The notes beneath the pieces were generated by a model. The model had not been told where the DNA came from, did not search any database, and saw nothing but the letters and a program-made list of their open reading frames with translations. DNA of 64,000 bases from CAZESS01 sp964414415 (GTDB lineage: Archaea; Thermoplasmatota; E2; UBA202; DSCA01): NCBI GenBank assembly GCA_964414415.1, contig CAYPWJ010000002.1, positions 58,060-122,059 of the forward strand, read 5' to 3'. This document shows positions 8,985-17,221 of this stretch, piece after piece; position 1 is the stretch's first letter, and every line of letters begins with the position of its first letter. The position numbers and the translations under genes are program-made.

Positions 8985-9989
8985 ATGCACATCGAGGAGT
9001 TCGACTACCAGCTGCCGAAGGACGCCATCGCGCAGCAGCCCGCCGTCCCCCGTGACAGCTGCCGCCTGCTCGTGATGGACGACGGCATCCGGCACCACCG
9101 GTTCACCGGCATCCTTGGATATCTGCGTGAGGGAGACGTCCTGGTGCTCAACGACACCCGGGTGCGGTACGCCCGCATCCACGCCCGCAAGGACACCGGC
9201 GGCAAGGTCGAATTGCTGGTGCTCGGTGAAGAGCGCAGCGGATATCGATGCATGGTCAAGGGCCGCGTCCGCGAGGGCACCGTCATCGAGCTGCCCGACG
9301 ACACCGCTGCCACCGTGACCAGGAAGGACGGCGGCGTCTGCCGCCTCGACATCCCGCTGGAGATGGAGCAGCTGGAGGCGATGGGCGAGATGCCGCTGCC
9401 GCCCTACATCACCGCCGACCTCGACCCGGCGACGAAGGAGCGATACCAGAGCGTCTACGCCGACGAGAAAGGCTCCGTCGCAGCGCCGACCGCCGGCCTG
9501 CATTTCACCCCCGAGCTGCTGGAGTGCATCCACGAGGCAGGCGTCGAGATCGTCACCCTGACGCTTCACGTCGGCATCGGGACCTTCCTGCCCGTGCGGA
9601 GCGACCACGTCGAGGAGCACGACATGCATCCCGAACGCTTCACCATCGACGCCCGGGCGGCGGAGACAATCAACGAGGCCGAGGGCGACGTCGTCGCCGT
9701 CGGCACCACCACCATCCGGGCGCTGGAGAGCGCCTCCCGCGACGGCGTCGTCGCGCCCATGGAACGCTGGACCGACCTGTTCATCTACCCCGGCTACCGC
9801 TGGCAGTCACCCGTCACCGGGATGCTCACCAACTTCCATCTGCCGCAGTCAACGCCGTTGCTCATGGTCTGTGCCTACGCCGGCAGGCAGCGCGTCGTGC
9901 AGGCCTACCGGGAGGCACTGCAGCAGGGCTACCGGTTCCTCAGCTTCGGGGACGCGATGTTCATCAGGGGGCCACCGTGTTCGAGGTAG
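8985..9989 (+). CDS. queA: S-adenosylmethionine:tRNA ribosyltransferase-isomerase
   Basis: 334 residues, normal for QueA (about 340-360). QueA moves the ribosyl part of SAM onto preQ1 at tRNA position 34 to give epoxyqueuosine. Family signatures are plain: VLNDTRV near residue 54, AAPTAGLHFT near 166, LHVGIGTF near 199, GTTTIRALES near 243 and TNFHLPQSTPLLMV near 288. The ATG at 8985 follows the zinc-ribbon gene by six bases, and the 3' end overlaps tgt by 13 bases, so the two Q-pathway enzymes are translationally coupled. QueA is a bacterial-type enzyme; its presence in an otherwise archaeal operon suggests acquisition by transfer (inference). Confidence 0.95.
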   Translation: MHIEEFDYQLPKDAIAQQPAVPRDSCRLLVMDDGIRHHRFTGILGYLREGDVLVLNDTRVRYARIHARKDTGGKVELLVLGEERSGYRCMVKGRVREGTVIELPDDTAATVTRKDGGVCRLDIPLEMEQLEAMGEMPLPPYITADLDPATKERYQSVYADEKGSVAAPTAGLHFTPELLECIHEAGVEIVTLTLHVGIGTFLPVRSDHVEEHDMHPERFTIDARAAETINEAEGDVVAVGTTTIRALESASRDGVVAPMERWTDLFIYPGYRWQSPVTGMLTNFHLPQSTPLLMVCAYAGRQRVVQAYREALQQGYRFLSFGDAMFIRGPPCSR

Positions 9990-11035
9990 CAGCCCGGCAG
10001 GGCACCGCACGGGCCGGCGTGCTCCACATGCCACACGGCGACGTCGAGACACCTGTCTTTCTGCCCGTTGCGACCAAGGCAGCCGTCAAGACGCTGACGC
10101 CGGAGGAGACATGGACGACCGGCAGCCGGATGCTCATCGTCAACGCCCTCCACCTCTACCGGCGGGGCATCGAACGCGTCACCCGTGCCGGCGGCATCCA
10201 CCAGTTCATGCAATGGGACGGCGCCGTCGTCAGCGACAGCGGCGGCTTCCAGCTCATCAAGCAGTTCCCCTGCGACATCGAAAGCGACGGCGTCCGGTTT
10301 ACCATGCCCGACGGCACCCGCGACCTGTTCACCCCCGAGAAATCCATCAGGATGCAGGAACAGCTCGGCGTCGACATCGCATTGACGCTCGACGACTGCC
10401 CCTCCCATCCCGCGACGCCGCAGCGCGTCGCATCCGCGGTCGACACCACCATCCGATGGGCGGAGCGCTGCCAGGGACCCGGCCGGTTCGCCATCCTGCA
10501 GGGCGGCACCGTCGAGGCGGAGCGCGTCCGATGCGCCCGCGCCGTCGCCGACATGGACTACGACGGCTACGCCATCGGCGGCCTCTGCATCGGCGAGCCG
10601 AAGGAAGCGATGCACCGGATGGTCGAGACAACCCTGGAGCACCTGCCGCCCGGGAAGCCGCGGCATCTCATGGGCGTCGGCTCACCGGGGGACATCTGGC
10701 GGGCCGTCAGGGCCGGCGTCGACATCTTCGACAGCGCCTATCCAACCAGGAACGCCAGGCACGGCACCATTTTTACCTCCCGCGGCAGAGTCAACCTCGG
10801 GCGAGCGAAGACCACCGGCGACGTGATAGACGACAGATGTGACTGCTACACGTGCCGGCGGTTCAGCCTCGACTACCTCAACCACCTGTTCCGGGAGAAA
10901 GACCCGCTGGGCCCGCGCCTCGCCACGATACACAACCTCACCCACGTCAACCGCGTCGTCACGGCGGCCAGGGAGCGCATCCTGGCGGGAAAAACGCTTA
11001 AAACAAACGAGGGCATACAGTTTGATGCTGTTTGA
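9977..11035 (+). CDS. tgt: Bacterial-type tRNA-guanine transglycosylase
   Basis: 352 residues from a GTG start that overlaps queA by 13 bases; homology begins at the VFEVAARQG segment, so the longer open frame upstream is only queA antiframe sequence. Compared with Zymomonas Tgt: D87 in VSDSGGFQ, D139 and C141 in LDDC (D156/C158), I205 in GGLCIGE (V233), nucleophile D252 in VDIFDS (D280), and zinc ligands C288, C290, C293 and H319. A bulky residue at the V233 position favours preQ1 rather than queuine. The length and absence of a PUA domain separate it from the archaeosine enzyme arcTGT. It should exchange G34 for preQ1 in GUN-anticodon tRNAs, feeding QueA. It overlaps pyrF by 11 bases. Confidence 0.93.
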   Translation: MFEVAARQGTARAGVLHMPHGDVETPVFLPVATKAAVKTLTPEETWTTGSRMLIVNALHLYRRGIERVTRAGGIHQFMQWDGAVVSDSGGFQLIKQFPCDIESDGVRFTMPDGTRDLFTPEKSIRMQEQLGVDIALTLDDCPSHPATPQRVASAVDTTIRWAERCQGPGRFAILQGGTVEAERVRCARAVADMDYDGYAIGGLCIGEPKEAMHRMVETTLEHLPPGKPRHLMGVGSPGDIWRAVRAGVDIFDSAYPTRNARHGTIFTSRGRVNLGRAKTTGDVIDDRCDCYTCRRFSLDYLNHLFREKDPLGPRLATIHNLTHVNRVVTAARERILAGKTLKTNEGIQFDAV

Positions 11036-11738
11036 AACCAACCACGGCGTCATCGTCGCCTGCGACGTTGACACCATCGACGCCTACGCGTCGCTCGTCC
11101 GGCGGACCTGTCACGTCGACGGCGTCGTCGGCTACAAGATCGGCTCCACCCTCGCCCTGACATATGGACTGCAGCCGCTGACCGACGTCGTCGCCGACCA
11201 CTGCAGCCTGCCGGTCATCTACGACCATCAAAAAGCCGCGACGGACATCCCGCAGATGGCTGACCCGTTCGCCCGCGTCTGCCGGCGGGGAGACGTCGAC
11301 AGCGTCATCCTGTTTCCCCAGGCCGGCCCGGAGACCGAGAAGGCATTCATCCAGGCTGTCGCCGAGCACGGCATGGAGCCCATGGTCGGCGGCGAGATGA
11401 CGCATCCCGGCTACCTGGCAGACGAGCAGGGTTACCTCCGCCGCGACGCGCCACCCGACATGTACCGGCTGGCCGCCCAGCACGACGTGAGATACTTCAT
11501 CGTCCCCGGCAACCGACCCGGGGCGCTCCAGCGCTACCACGACCTGCTCACCGGTCTCATCGACACGCCGGCGTTCTGCATGCCCGGCATCGGCCGGCAG
11601 GGCGGCTCCATCACCAGCGCGTTCAGCCAGCTTGGCAGCGCCGCTGCATACGCCATCGTCGGCTCAGCGATCTACAGGAGCGACGACCCCGCCGCTGCGG
11701 CGCGTGAACTGGCCCGGGAGGCCCTCCAATTCGAGTGA
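11025..11738 (+). CDS. pyrF: Orotidine 5'-phosphate decarboxylase
   Basis: 237 residues. The start at 11025 overlaps the tgt stop region by 11 bases; the frame is open further upstream but that part lies in tgt. It decarboxylates OMP to UMP, the last step of de novo pyrimidine synthesis. The catalytic lysine/aspartate motif is YDHQKAATDIP (residue about 68), the DxKxxD-type signature in the form used by an archaeal OMPDC group. The C-terminal phosphate-binding loop is visible (MPGIGRQGGS, residue about 186). It is followed four bases later by pyrE, so the last two steps of UMP synthesis are adjacent. Confidence 0.9.
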   Translation: MLFETNHGVIVACDVDTIDAYASLVRRTCHVDGVVGYKIGSTLALTYGLQPLTDVVADHCSLPVIYDHQKAATDIPQMADPFARVCRRGDVDSVILFPQAGPETEKAFIQAVAEHGMEPMVGGEMTHPGYLADEQGYLRRDAPPDMYRLAAQHDVRYFIVPGNRPGALQRYHDLLTGLIDTPAFCMPGIGRQGGSITSAFSQLGSAAAYAIVGSAIYRSDDPAAAARELAREALQFE

Positions 11739-11742
11739 TACC

Positions 11743-12459
11743 ATGGAGGCACAGGACATCCTGGCCGGTTTATACGAACGTGGCCTCATCAAGACCTGGC
11801 ATCGCGACCGCCCCGAGGGCTGGACGCTGGTGTCCGGCCTCTGGAGCCCCTTCTACATCAACCTCCGCGCGCTCCCCAGCCACCCCCGGCTGCTGATGGC
11901 GGTCGGCGAACGCCTCGGCGAGCTCGTCCTGGAGCGATGCGACCCCGACAGCGTCATGGGCATCGCCATGGCCGGCATCCCGCTTGCATCGGCGGTCGCG
12001 GTGCAGCACGGCGTCCCGATGCTCTACACCCGGAAGCTCCAGGGCGTCAAATCGCTGGAGGCGCTCCGCGCAGCCGCCGAGCAGTACGGGCAGCATTCCC
12101 TGGTCGAGGGCGCCATCGAGGACGGCGACCACATCGTCGCGCTCGACGACCTTGTCACCCGATTTGACAGCAAGCTCGTCGCCGTCGAGCAGCTGGCGAT
12201 GGAGGCCGACCGCCGGGACGTCGATGTTTCCTGCAGCGACGTGGCGGTGCTCATCGACCGGGAGCAGGGCGCCGGCGACATCGCCGCCCGGCACGGCATG
12301 GACCTCCACGCGCTGATACCCTTCAAGAGCCGCGGCGTCCAATGGCTCCGCGAGGCATTCACCGAGGTCGAGTACCAGGTCATCAGCGACTACCTCCGGG
12401 ACAGCGACCCCTATCAGGACGAGCAGCGCCGCCGGGAGATCATCGCCTCCTACGAGTAG
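11743..12459 (+). CDS. pyrE: Orotate phosphoribosyltransferase
   Basis: 238 residues, starting four bases after pyrF. It joins orotate to PRPP to give OMP. Visible family features are the substrate region LWSPFYINLRALPSHP (near residue 29), GIAMAGIPLASAVA (near 70), LYTRKLQGVKS and the PRPP-loop region HIVALDDLVTRFDSKLVAVE (near residue 131). The loop is DDLVTRFDS rather than the common EDVxTTGGS, as in a minority archaeal-like form, so substrate assignment rests mainly on context and overall pattern. It is the last gene of the operon; a convergent oxidoreductase ends four bases downstream. Confidence 0.87.
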   Translation: MEAQDILAGLYERGLIKTWHRDRPEGWTLVSGLWSPFYINLRALPSHPRLLMAVGERLGELVLERCDPDSVMGIAMAGIPLASAVAVQHGVPMLYTRKLQGVKSLEALRAAAEQYGQHSLVEGAIEDGDHIVALDDLVTRFDSKLVAVEQLAMEADRRDVDVSCSDVAVLIDREQGAGDIAARHGMDLHALIPFKSRGVQWLREAFTEVEYQVISDYLRDSDPYQDEQRRREIIASYE

Positions 12460-12463
12460 CACG

Positions 12464-13492
12464 CTACCGGTACCGGTGCATCGTCCATCGCCGCACGAGT
12501 TTTTTGAGCAACCCGGGCAGCCGCCCGTCCAGGCTCACCCCGCGCCACGACAGGATGCCGCGCCGCCCGCCGAGGCTGACGGCCAAGGCCGTCGACCGGG
12601 GCCGGTAGACAGCCAGCTTCGCCGGGCTCCGGACGATGTTTTTTGCGATGACCCCGGCATGGCGCTCGGCGTTCTGCGCTGTCTTTTCCTCCGTGATGTC
12701 GGTGACGTCGCCGCCGGCGTAGATGTGTGGATGGCCGGGCAGCTGCAGATGCCGGTTGACCCTGACGGCGTTGCGCTCATCGAGCGCCCCGTCCATCGCA
12801 GCGAGGTAGCCGGGCTCATGGCGGATGCCCGTACACCAGACCACGACGTCTGCAGCGACCGCCCGCCCTGCATCTGTAAAAAAGAGCCCACCCCGCCGGT
12901 CGACGACTCTCTCCCCGAGCAGGAGGCGGGCGTTTCGCTGCTCGAGGAACCGACGGGCGTGCCGCGATGCAGATGGAGGGTTCCGCTCCAGCAGCCGGTC
13001 ATGCGAATGCACCAGCGTCACCTCCAGGCCGGGCAGCCTGTCCACCAGCTCAGCGGCGAGCTCCGTCCCGACGAGACCGCCGCCGACGACCAGCACCCGG
13101 TCGGCGTCGCGGAGCGCGTCAGCCAGCGCCGCTGCCTCCGCCACGGACGTGAGCGTATACACATCGGTGGCATCGTCAAGCAGAACGGGATACGTGACGC
13201 CGGTGGCGACGACCGCCCGGTCAAACCGCACCTGCTCACGGCGTGTTTCAACACGGTGCGGGGTCATCCGGACGACGTCACCGGTGACGATATCGGTCTC
13301 GGGCAGAAAATCCCGGTAGGGTACCGTTAACGGAAGCTCGCGCTCCGGCTCGCTCACCAGCCGATGGACACCCGGCGTGTACTCAAAGCACGGCGTCCGG
13401 TCTACCAGCGTGACCTCCACGTCACGCCGCCGGTCCAGCTTCCGTGCCACCAGGGCTCCGCAGAAGCCGCCGCCGACGACCGTGACATCCAT
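12464..13492 (-). CDS. FAD-dependent pyridine-nucleotide oxidoreductase (NDH-2/AIF-like)
   Basis: 342 residues. The N-terminal dinucleotide fold VVGGGFCGALVARKL binds FAD and a second fold VVGGGLVGTELAAEL (near residue 135) binds NAD(P)H. The ATG (motif VVATG), WCTGIRH and YAGGDVTDI segments are typical of the type II NADH dehydrogenase/AIF/FSP1 superfamily. At 342 residues it is shorter than classical NDH-2. A basic amphipathic C-terminus (LPGLLKKLVRRWTMHRYR) could attach it peripherally to the membrane. It may pass electrons from NAD(P)H to a quinone-like acceptor or act as a disulfide/ferredoxin reductase; the acceptor cannot be read from sequence. No redox partner is adjacent. Confidence 0.85.
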   Translation of the reverse strand: MDVTVVGGGFCGALVARKLDRRRDVEVTLVDRTPCFEYTPGVHRLVSEPERELPLTVPYRDFLPETDIVTGDVVRMTPHRVETRREQVRFDRAVVATGVTYPVLLDDATDVYTLTSVAEAAALADALRDADRVLVVGGGLVGTELAAELVDRLPGLEVTLVHSHDRLLERNPPSASRHARRFLEQRNARLLLGERVVDRRGGLFFTDAGRAVAADVVVWCTGIRHEPGYLAAMDGALDERNAVRVNRHLQLPGHPHIYAGGDVTDITEEKTAQNAERHAGVIAKNIVRSPAKLAVYRPRSTALAVSLGGRRGILSWRGVSLDGRLPGLLKKLVRRWTMHRYR

Positions 13493-13532
13493 ACCCGGGT
13501 AACCCCGCAGTGCTTAAAAATATGTGGCAGCG

Positions 13533-14909
13533 TCAGCGGCCGTGCCGGTAGCGGTTCAGCGTCTTGACGTTGACGAACTCACGGAGGCCGTAGCGGGAGA
13601 GCTCCCGGCCGACCCCGCTCTTTTTTACGCCGCCGAACGGCAGCCGGGGATCCGACTTGGTGATGTGGTTGACGAAGAGGCAGCCGGCCTCAACTCGCCG
13701 CGCGACCGCCATGCCTCGCTCGCCGTCGCGGGTCCACACGCTCCCGCCGAGACCAAACCTGGAGTCGTTGGCCAGCGCCACCGCCTGCGCATCATTAGTT
13801 ACGGTGAACACCGGCGCGACCGGGCCGAAGACCTCCTCACTGGCGACGCGCATGTCCCGGGTGACGTCGGTGAGCACCGTCGGCTCAAAAAAGAAGCCCG
13901 GTCGCTCCAGCCGGCTGCCGCCCGTGACCATCGTAGCGCCTTTCTCGACAGCGTCCGCGACGAATGACTCCATCTGTCCGACCGCCTCCTCGTCGACCAG
14001 CGGGCCGACCTCGGTCGCCTCATCGGACGGGTCACCCACCGTGAGCTGCGCCATCCGCTCTGCAAACGCCTCGACGAAGCTGTCGGCGACGGCCTCGTGG
14101 ACGATGAAGCGCTTCGCGGCGATGCAGCTCTGCCCGGAGTTCAGCATCCGTCCTCTCGTCGCCTGCCCGGCAACGAAATCAACGTCGACGTCGTCCAGCA
14201 CGATGAACGGGTCGCTGCCGCCGAGCTCCAGCACCATTTTCTTGAGATGCCGGCCCGCCTGCGCTGCGACGGTCTGCCCCGCCGCGACGCTGCCGGTCAA
14301 CGAGACACCCTGTATCACGCTGGAGGCGATGAGCTGATCCACCGTGTCATGCCCGGCGATGACGGTGCGGAAGACATCCTCCGGGAACCCGGCCTCCTGG
14401 ATCGCTGCCTCGACGGCGAGGCCGCTGCCCGTGCAGGCGCTGGCGTGCTTGAGCAGCACCGCGTTGCCCGCCAGCAGCGCCGGGACACCGCAGCGGAGCG
14501 CCTGCCAGAACGGAAAATTCCAGGGCATCACGGCCAGGATGACACCCAGCGGTTGAAAGACAACGCGGTGGTCCAGGCCGTCCGCCTTCACTGTCTCGTC
14601 GGCCAGCCACCCCGGGGCGTCGTCGGCGTAGACGTCGGCCATCCAGGCGCATTTCTCTATCTCGCTGCGTGCCTCCCGGATGGGCTTCCCCATCTCCCGC
14701 GTCATCAGCCCGGCATACTCCTCCGTGTTGTCCCGGAGCACGTCGGCCAGCCGCCGGACATATGGCGCTCGCTCCGCCACGCTCAGCTCACGCCACCTGG
14801 CGGCGGCTTCCCCCGCCCGCTCCGCCACCTTGAACGCCTCCCGCCGCGACATCGTTTCATAGCTGGCGATGGGTTTCCCCGTTGCAGGGTTCACGGTTGC
14901 AAACGACAT
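13533..14909 (-). CDS. NAD(P)-dependent aldehyde dehydrogenase, succinate-semialdehyde type
   Basis: 458 residues from the second ATG. The first ATG (14927) would place the Shine-Dalgarno GGGAGGAG inside the coding region, so 14909 is preferred. Motifs: PWNFPFWQ (cofactor region, near residue 130), VSLTGS, catalytic Glu in LELGGSDPF (near 230), catalytic Cys in NSGQSCIAAKRF (near 262), and EEVFGPVAPV. The pattern matches succinate-semialdehyde dehydrogenases of the Sad/GabD2 type, oxidising an aldehyde to the acid. No aminotransferase is adjacent, so the physiological substrate stays open. Confidence 0.9.
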   Translation of the reverse strand: MSFATVNPATGKPIASYETMSRREAFKVAERAGEAAARWRELSVAERAPYVRRLADVLRDNTEEYAGLMTREMGKPIREARSEIEKCAWMADVYADDAPGWLADETVKADGLDHRVVFQPLGVILAVMPWNFPFWQALRCGVPALLAGNAVLLKHASACTGSGLAVEAAIQEAGFPEDVFRTVIAGHDTVDQLIASSVIQGVSLTGSVAAGQTVAAQAGRHLKKMVLELGGSDPFIVLDDVDVDFVAGQATRGRMLNSGQSCIAAKRFIVHEAVADSFVEAFAERMAQLTVGDPSDEATEVGPLVDEEAVGQMESFVADAVEKGATMVTGGSRLERPGFFFEPTVLTDVTRDMRVASEEVFGPVAPVFTVTNDAQAVALANDSRFGLGGSVWTRDGERGMAVARRVEAGCLFVNHITKSDPRLPFGGVKKSGVGRELSRYGLREFVNVKTLNRYRHGR

Positions 14910-14980
14910 CGTCTCCTCCCTTTGCATATCCAGGTGACCTCATTTAATGGTTTGTTTTTTCCCCGGCGGCCGGTGGAAGG

Positions 14981-14989
14981 ATTATATAC
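14981..14989 (+). promoter_or_regulatory. TATA box before the small CxxC protein
   Basis: ATTATATAC lies 39 nt before the ATG at 15020, and a Shine-Dalgarno GGAGG lies at 15011-15015. The two together support the small downstream gene being real. Confidence 0.5.
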
Positions 14990-15019
14990 ACCCGGCGTGT
15001 TGAAGAGACAGGAGGCGCC

Positions 15020-15391
15020 ATGGCCCGGAAAAACGCGCTCGCTCGCCTGCTGACCGGCCGCCGGCCAGCCCACGCCGGAGCGCTGCAGAAACATGGATGG
15101 CGACGGCGGGACGTCTACCGGGCACGGGCAGACAGCTCCTCCCTCCCGCCGTCTGACGGGCCATGCAGAGAGTGTGGAGAAACACACAGGAACCCCTACG
15201 AGGGCGACCCGCACTACGTCACCCCGCGGGTGCCCACCCGGGTGGCCACACACTGGGCACGCCACCACGGCATCGTGGCGCACGTGGAAACACGAGCGGC
15301 GTACGTCCACAAAAAAACGCGGACCCAGGTGGACCGGGTGCAGCTCGTCCCCTACACCGACTGGGAGACACTCCGCGTCATCCGGCCGTGA
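15020..15391 (+). CDS. Small basic protein with one CxxC motif, unknown
   Basis: 123 residues, not recognised. A TATA box and a Shine-Dalgarno (15011-15015) precede the ATG. It is Arg-rich, with one CxxC (PCREC, near residue 50) followed by a His (THRNPYEG), a possible half zinc site. The second half (VPTRVATHWARHHGIVAHVE) is His/Arg-rich. Basic character suggests nucleic-acid binding, but this is inference. It stands alone between a divergent aldehyde dehydrogenase and the HD-domain gene. Confidence 0.55.
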   Translation: MARKNALARLLTGRRPAHAGALQKHGWRRRDVYRARADSSSLPPSDGPCRECGETHRNPYEGDPHYVTPRVPTRVATHWARHHGIVAHVETRAAYVHKKTRTQVDRVQLVPYTDWETLRVIRP

Positions 15392-15472
15392 CCCACGGCG
15401 TGCACCCGACAGCTGCAGGAGTCAATAGCAGGAGTCAATACATTTTAATATTTTCAGGCCATTTTACGGGCA

Positions 15473-15979
15473 ATGAAACCGCTGGAAGACGTCTTTCCAC
15501 TGCTTGGAGACATCGAAAACAAGGAACTGCGAGACAAGGTAGCGTCATGCTGGCAGCTGGCGATGGAGCGCGGCGGCTGGGACACCCTCGAGGGCATCCC
15601 GTTCACGCTGCTTTTGCCGGATGCAGGGGCGTTCACCGGTCACGTCAACCGCGTCACCGCGATGGCCGCCGCCGTCGCCGGGGAACGCGACGACCTGGAC
15701 CGCGACGTGCTCATCGCCGGAGCGCTGCTCCACGACGTCGGCAAGCTCCTGGAATACGAGCGGATTGACGGCCAGGTGCGCAAGTCAGCGATGGGGCACA
15801 TCATCCGGCACCCGGTGAGCGGCGCCGCGCTGGCAAGCGAAGCCGGCCTGCCCGACAGCGTCGTCAGCATCATCGCCGCGCATTCCAAGGAAGGCGAGTT
15901 CGTCGAGCGTATCCCCGAGGCAGTCGTCGTCCACCACTGCGACTTCATCGACTTCCACATCGCCAAGGGGAAACGATGA
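15473..15979 (+). CDS. HD-domain metal-dependent phosphohydrolase
   Basis: 168 residues. Metal-binding HD features are visible: TGHVNRVTAMA (first His, near residue 57), GALLHDVGKLLEY (the HD pair, near 83), IRHPVSGA and IIAAHSKEG (near 140). Such proteins hydrolyse phosphoester or nucleotide substrates, often with a divalent metal. The product cannot be named. A TTTTAATATTTT element (about 15443-15454) may be its promoter. The stop overlaps the start of the CitD-CitE gene by four bases (ATGA), suggesting a functional link with an organic-acid-CoA lyase. Confidence 0.85.
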   Translation: MKPLEDVFPLLGDIENKELRDKVASCWQLAMERGGWDTLEGIPFTLLLPDAGAFTGHVNRVTAMAAAVAGERDDLDRDVLIAGALLHDVGKLLEYERIDGQVRKSAMGHIIRHPVSGAALASEAGLPDSVVSIIAAHSKEGEFVERIPEAVVVHHCDFIDFHIAKGKR

Positions 15980-17091
15980 TCCGCAGCGACGGCGCCGCCG
16001 GCACGGAGAACAAGCGCGACTGCCGCGTCACGGTGAGCGAGGGCTCGGGCGTCGAGATAGAGAGCAAATACGCGGGCATGTTCGGCGACCACATCGAGGC
16101 ATTGATACAGCGCCGCCTCGACGAGCTGGAGACCACCGCCGCCGTCACCATCGAGGAGCGCGGCTGCTACGACTACGTCGTCCTGGCGCGGCTGGAGGCG
16201 GCGCTCCGCCGGGCCGGCGTGGAGCAGCTGTCCAACGGGATGGTTGACCGCTCGCCGCCGCAGCGGCAGATGCGGCGCAGCCGGATGTACGTGCCGGGCA
16301 ACAACCCCCGGATGCTGAACAAGGCCGGCATGTACGACGCCGACTGCCTCGTCCTCGACCTTGAGGACTCGGTCGCGGTCGACCACAAGCTCGATGCACG
16401 CTACCTCGTCAAGAACGCGCTGCAGCAGCTTGACTATGGCGGGACGGAGCTGTGGGTGCGCATCAACAAGTCGACGGCGAAGGAGGACATATCCGTCGTC
16501 AAGTACGGCAACCCGCACGGCATCTGCCTGCCCAAGGCCGAGGACCCCGAGGACGTGGTCATCCTGGAGAACATGCTCGAGGAGGAGGACCTCGATGCCC
16601 TCATCATGCCGATCGTGGAGACCGCCGCCGGCGTCCAGAACGTCGAGGCGATCGCCGGGGCGAGCGACGCCGTTGCTGCTCTTGCCTTCGGCGCCGAGGA
16701 TTACACCGCCGACGTCTGCGGCCGCCGATCCCAGGAGGCGTTGCTGCATCCACGCAGCCGCCTCGTCGTGGCGGCCCGCTCCCATGACGTCCAGCCGCTG
16801 GACACCGTCTACCCGGACGTCAACGATCTCGACGGCCTGCGCGAGGAGACCATACACATCATGGAGATGGGCTTCGACGGCAAAGGCGCCGTCCATCCCA
16901 GGCAGCTGCCGGTCATCCATGCATGCTTCACGCCGACCGACGAGGAGGTCGAGGAGGCCAGGGATGTCATCGCCGCCGTCGAGGAAGCCCGGGAGAAGGG
17001 ACTGGGGAGCGCGTCGCTCCACGGCACGATGATCGACCTGCCGGTGGAAAAACGAGCCAGGCGTATCCTCCGGCGCGCCGGCGTCGCGTGA
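15976..17091 (+). CDS. CitD-CitE fusion: citrate lyase acyl-carrier-like domain joined to beta-subunit-type lyase
   Basis: 371 residues. Residues about 8-82 resemble CitD, the citrate lyase acyl carrier subunit (AGMFGDHIEALI, then YDYVVLARLEAALRRAG). Residues about 100-371 are a CitE/HpcH-type TIM barrel: RSRMYVPGNNPRML, DCLVLDLEDSV, LWVRINKS, LIMPIVETAAG, FGAEDYTADV, GKGAVHPRQ. CitE-type enzymes cleave citryl-, malyl- or citramalyl-CoA/ACP. In E. coli CitD the prosthetic group sits on Ser14 in AGTLES; here the aligned segment reads AGTENK with no serine. No citF, citX, citG or citC is nearby. It is translationally coupled to the HD gene. It may use free CoA esters instead of a bound carrier; the alignment was done by eye. 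Confidence 0.85.
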   Translation: MIRSDGAAGTENKRDCRVTVSEGSGVEIESKYAGMFGDHIEALIQRRLDELETTAAVTIEERGCYDYVVLARLEAALRRAGVEQLSNGMVDRSPPQRQMRRSRMYVPGNNPRMLNKAGMYDADCLVLDLEDSVAVDHKLDARYLVKNALQQLDYGGTELWVRINKSTAKEDISVVKYGNPHGICLPKAEDPEDVVILENMLEEEDLDALIMPIVETAAGVQNVEAIAGASDAVAALAFGAEDYTADVCGRRSQEALLHPRSRLVVAARSHDVQPLDTVYPDVNDLDGLREETIHIMEMGFDGKGAVHPRQLPVIHACFTPTDEEVEEARDVIAAVEEAREKGLGSASLHGTMIDLPVEKRARRILRRAGVA

Positions 17092-17192
17092 CCCTCTGCA
17101 AAGAGATCAAGCAGCGGACCGGCAGAGACGATATTCCCTCCTATCAGCCGGGGTGTCGACCGCGACATACGCCATGGGGCGATGAGCCAACG

Positions 17193-17200
17193 TTTAAATA
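17193..17200 (+). promoter_or_regulatory. TATA box for the stomatin-like gene
   Basis: TTTAAATA starts 29 nt before the ATG at 17222, the spacing expected for a leaderless archaeal transcript. The rest of 17092-17221 shows no other feature. Confidence 0.5.
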
Positions 17201-17221
17201 TGCCTGTATCCATGTATCACT

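Noticed and set aside
8421..9629. 402-codon minus-strand open frame across the zinc-ribbon gene and queA
   Set aside because: Spans two well-supported plus-strand genes and carries no motif.
12476..13330. 284-codon plus-strand open frame opposite the FAD oxidoreductase
   Set aside because: Antisense frame in high-GC DNA. The minus-strand protein has two clear dinucleotide-binding folds, and the plus frame shows no motif.
15640..17022. 460-codon minus-strand open frame opposite the HD and CitD-CitE genes
   Set aside because: Composition (Val/Asp/Leu/His-rich, no motif) is that of a reverse-complement shadow. The plus-strand proteins have recognised domains.
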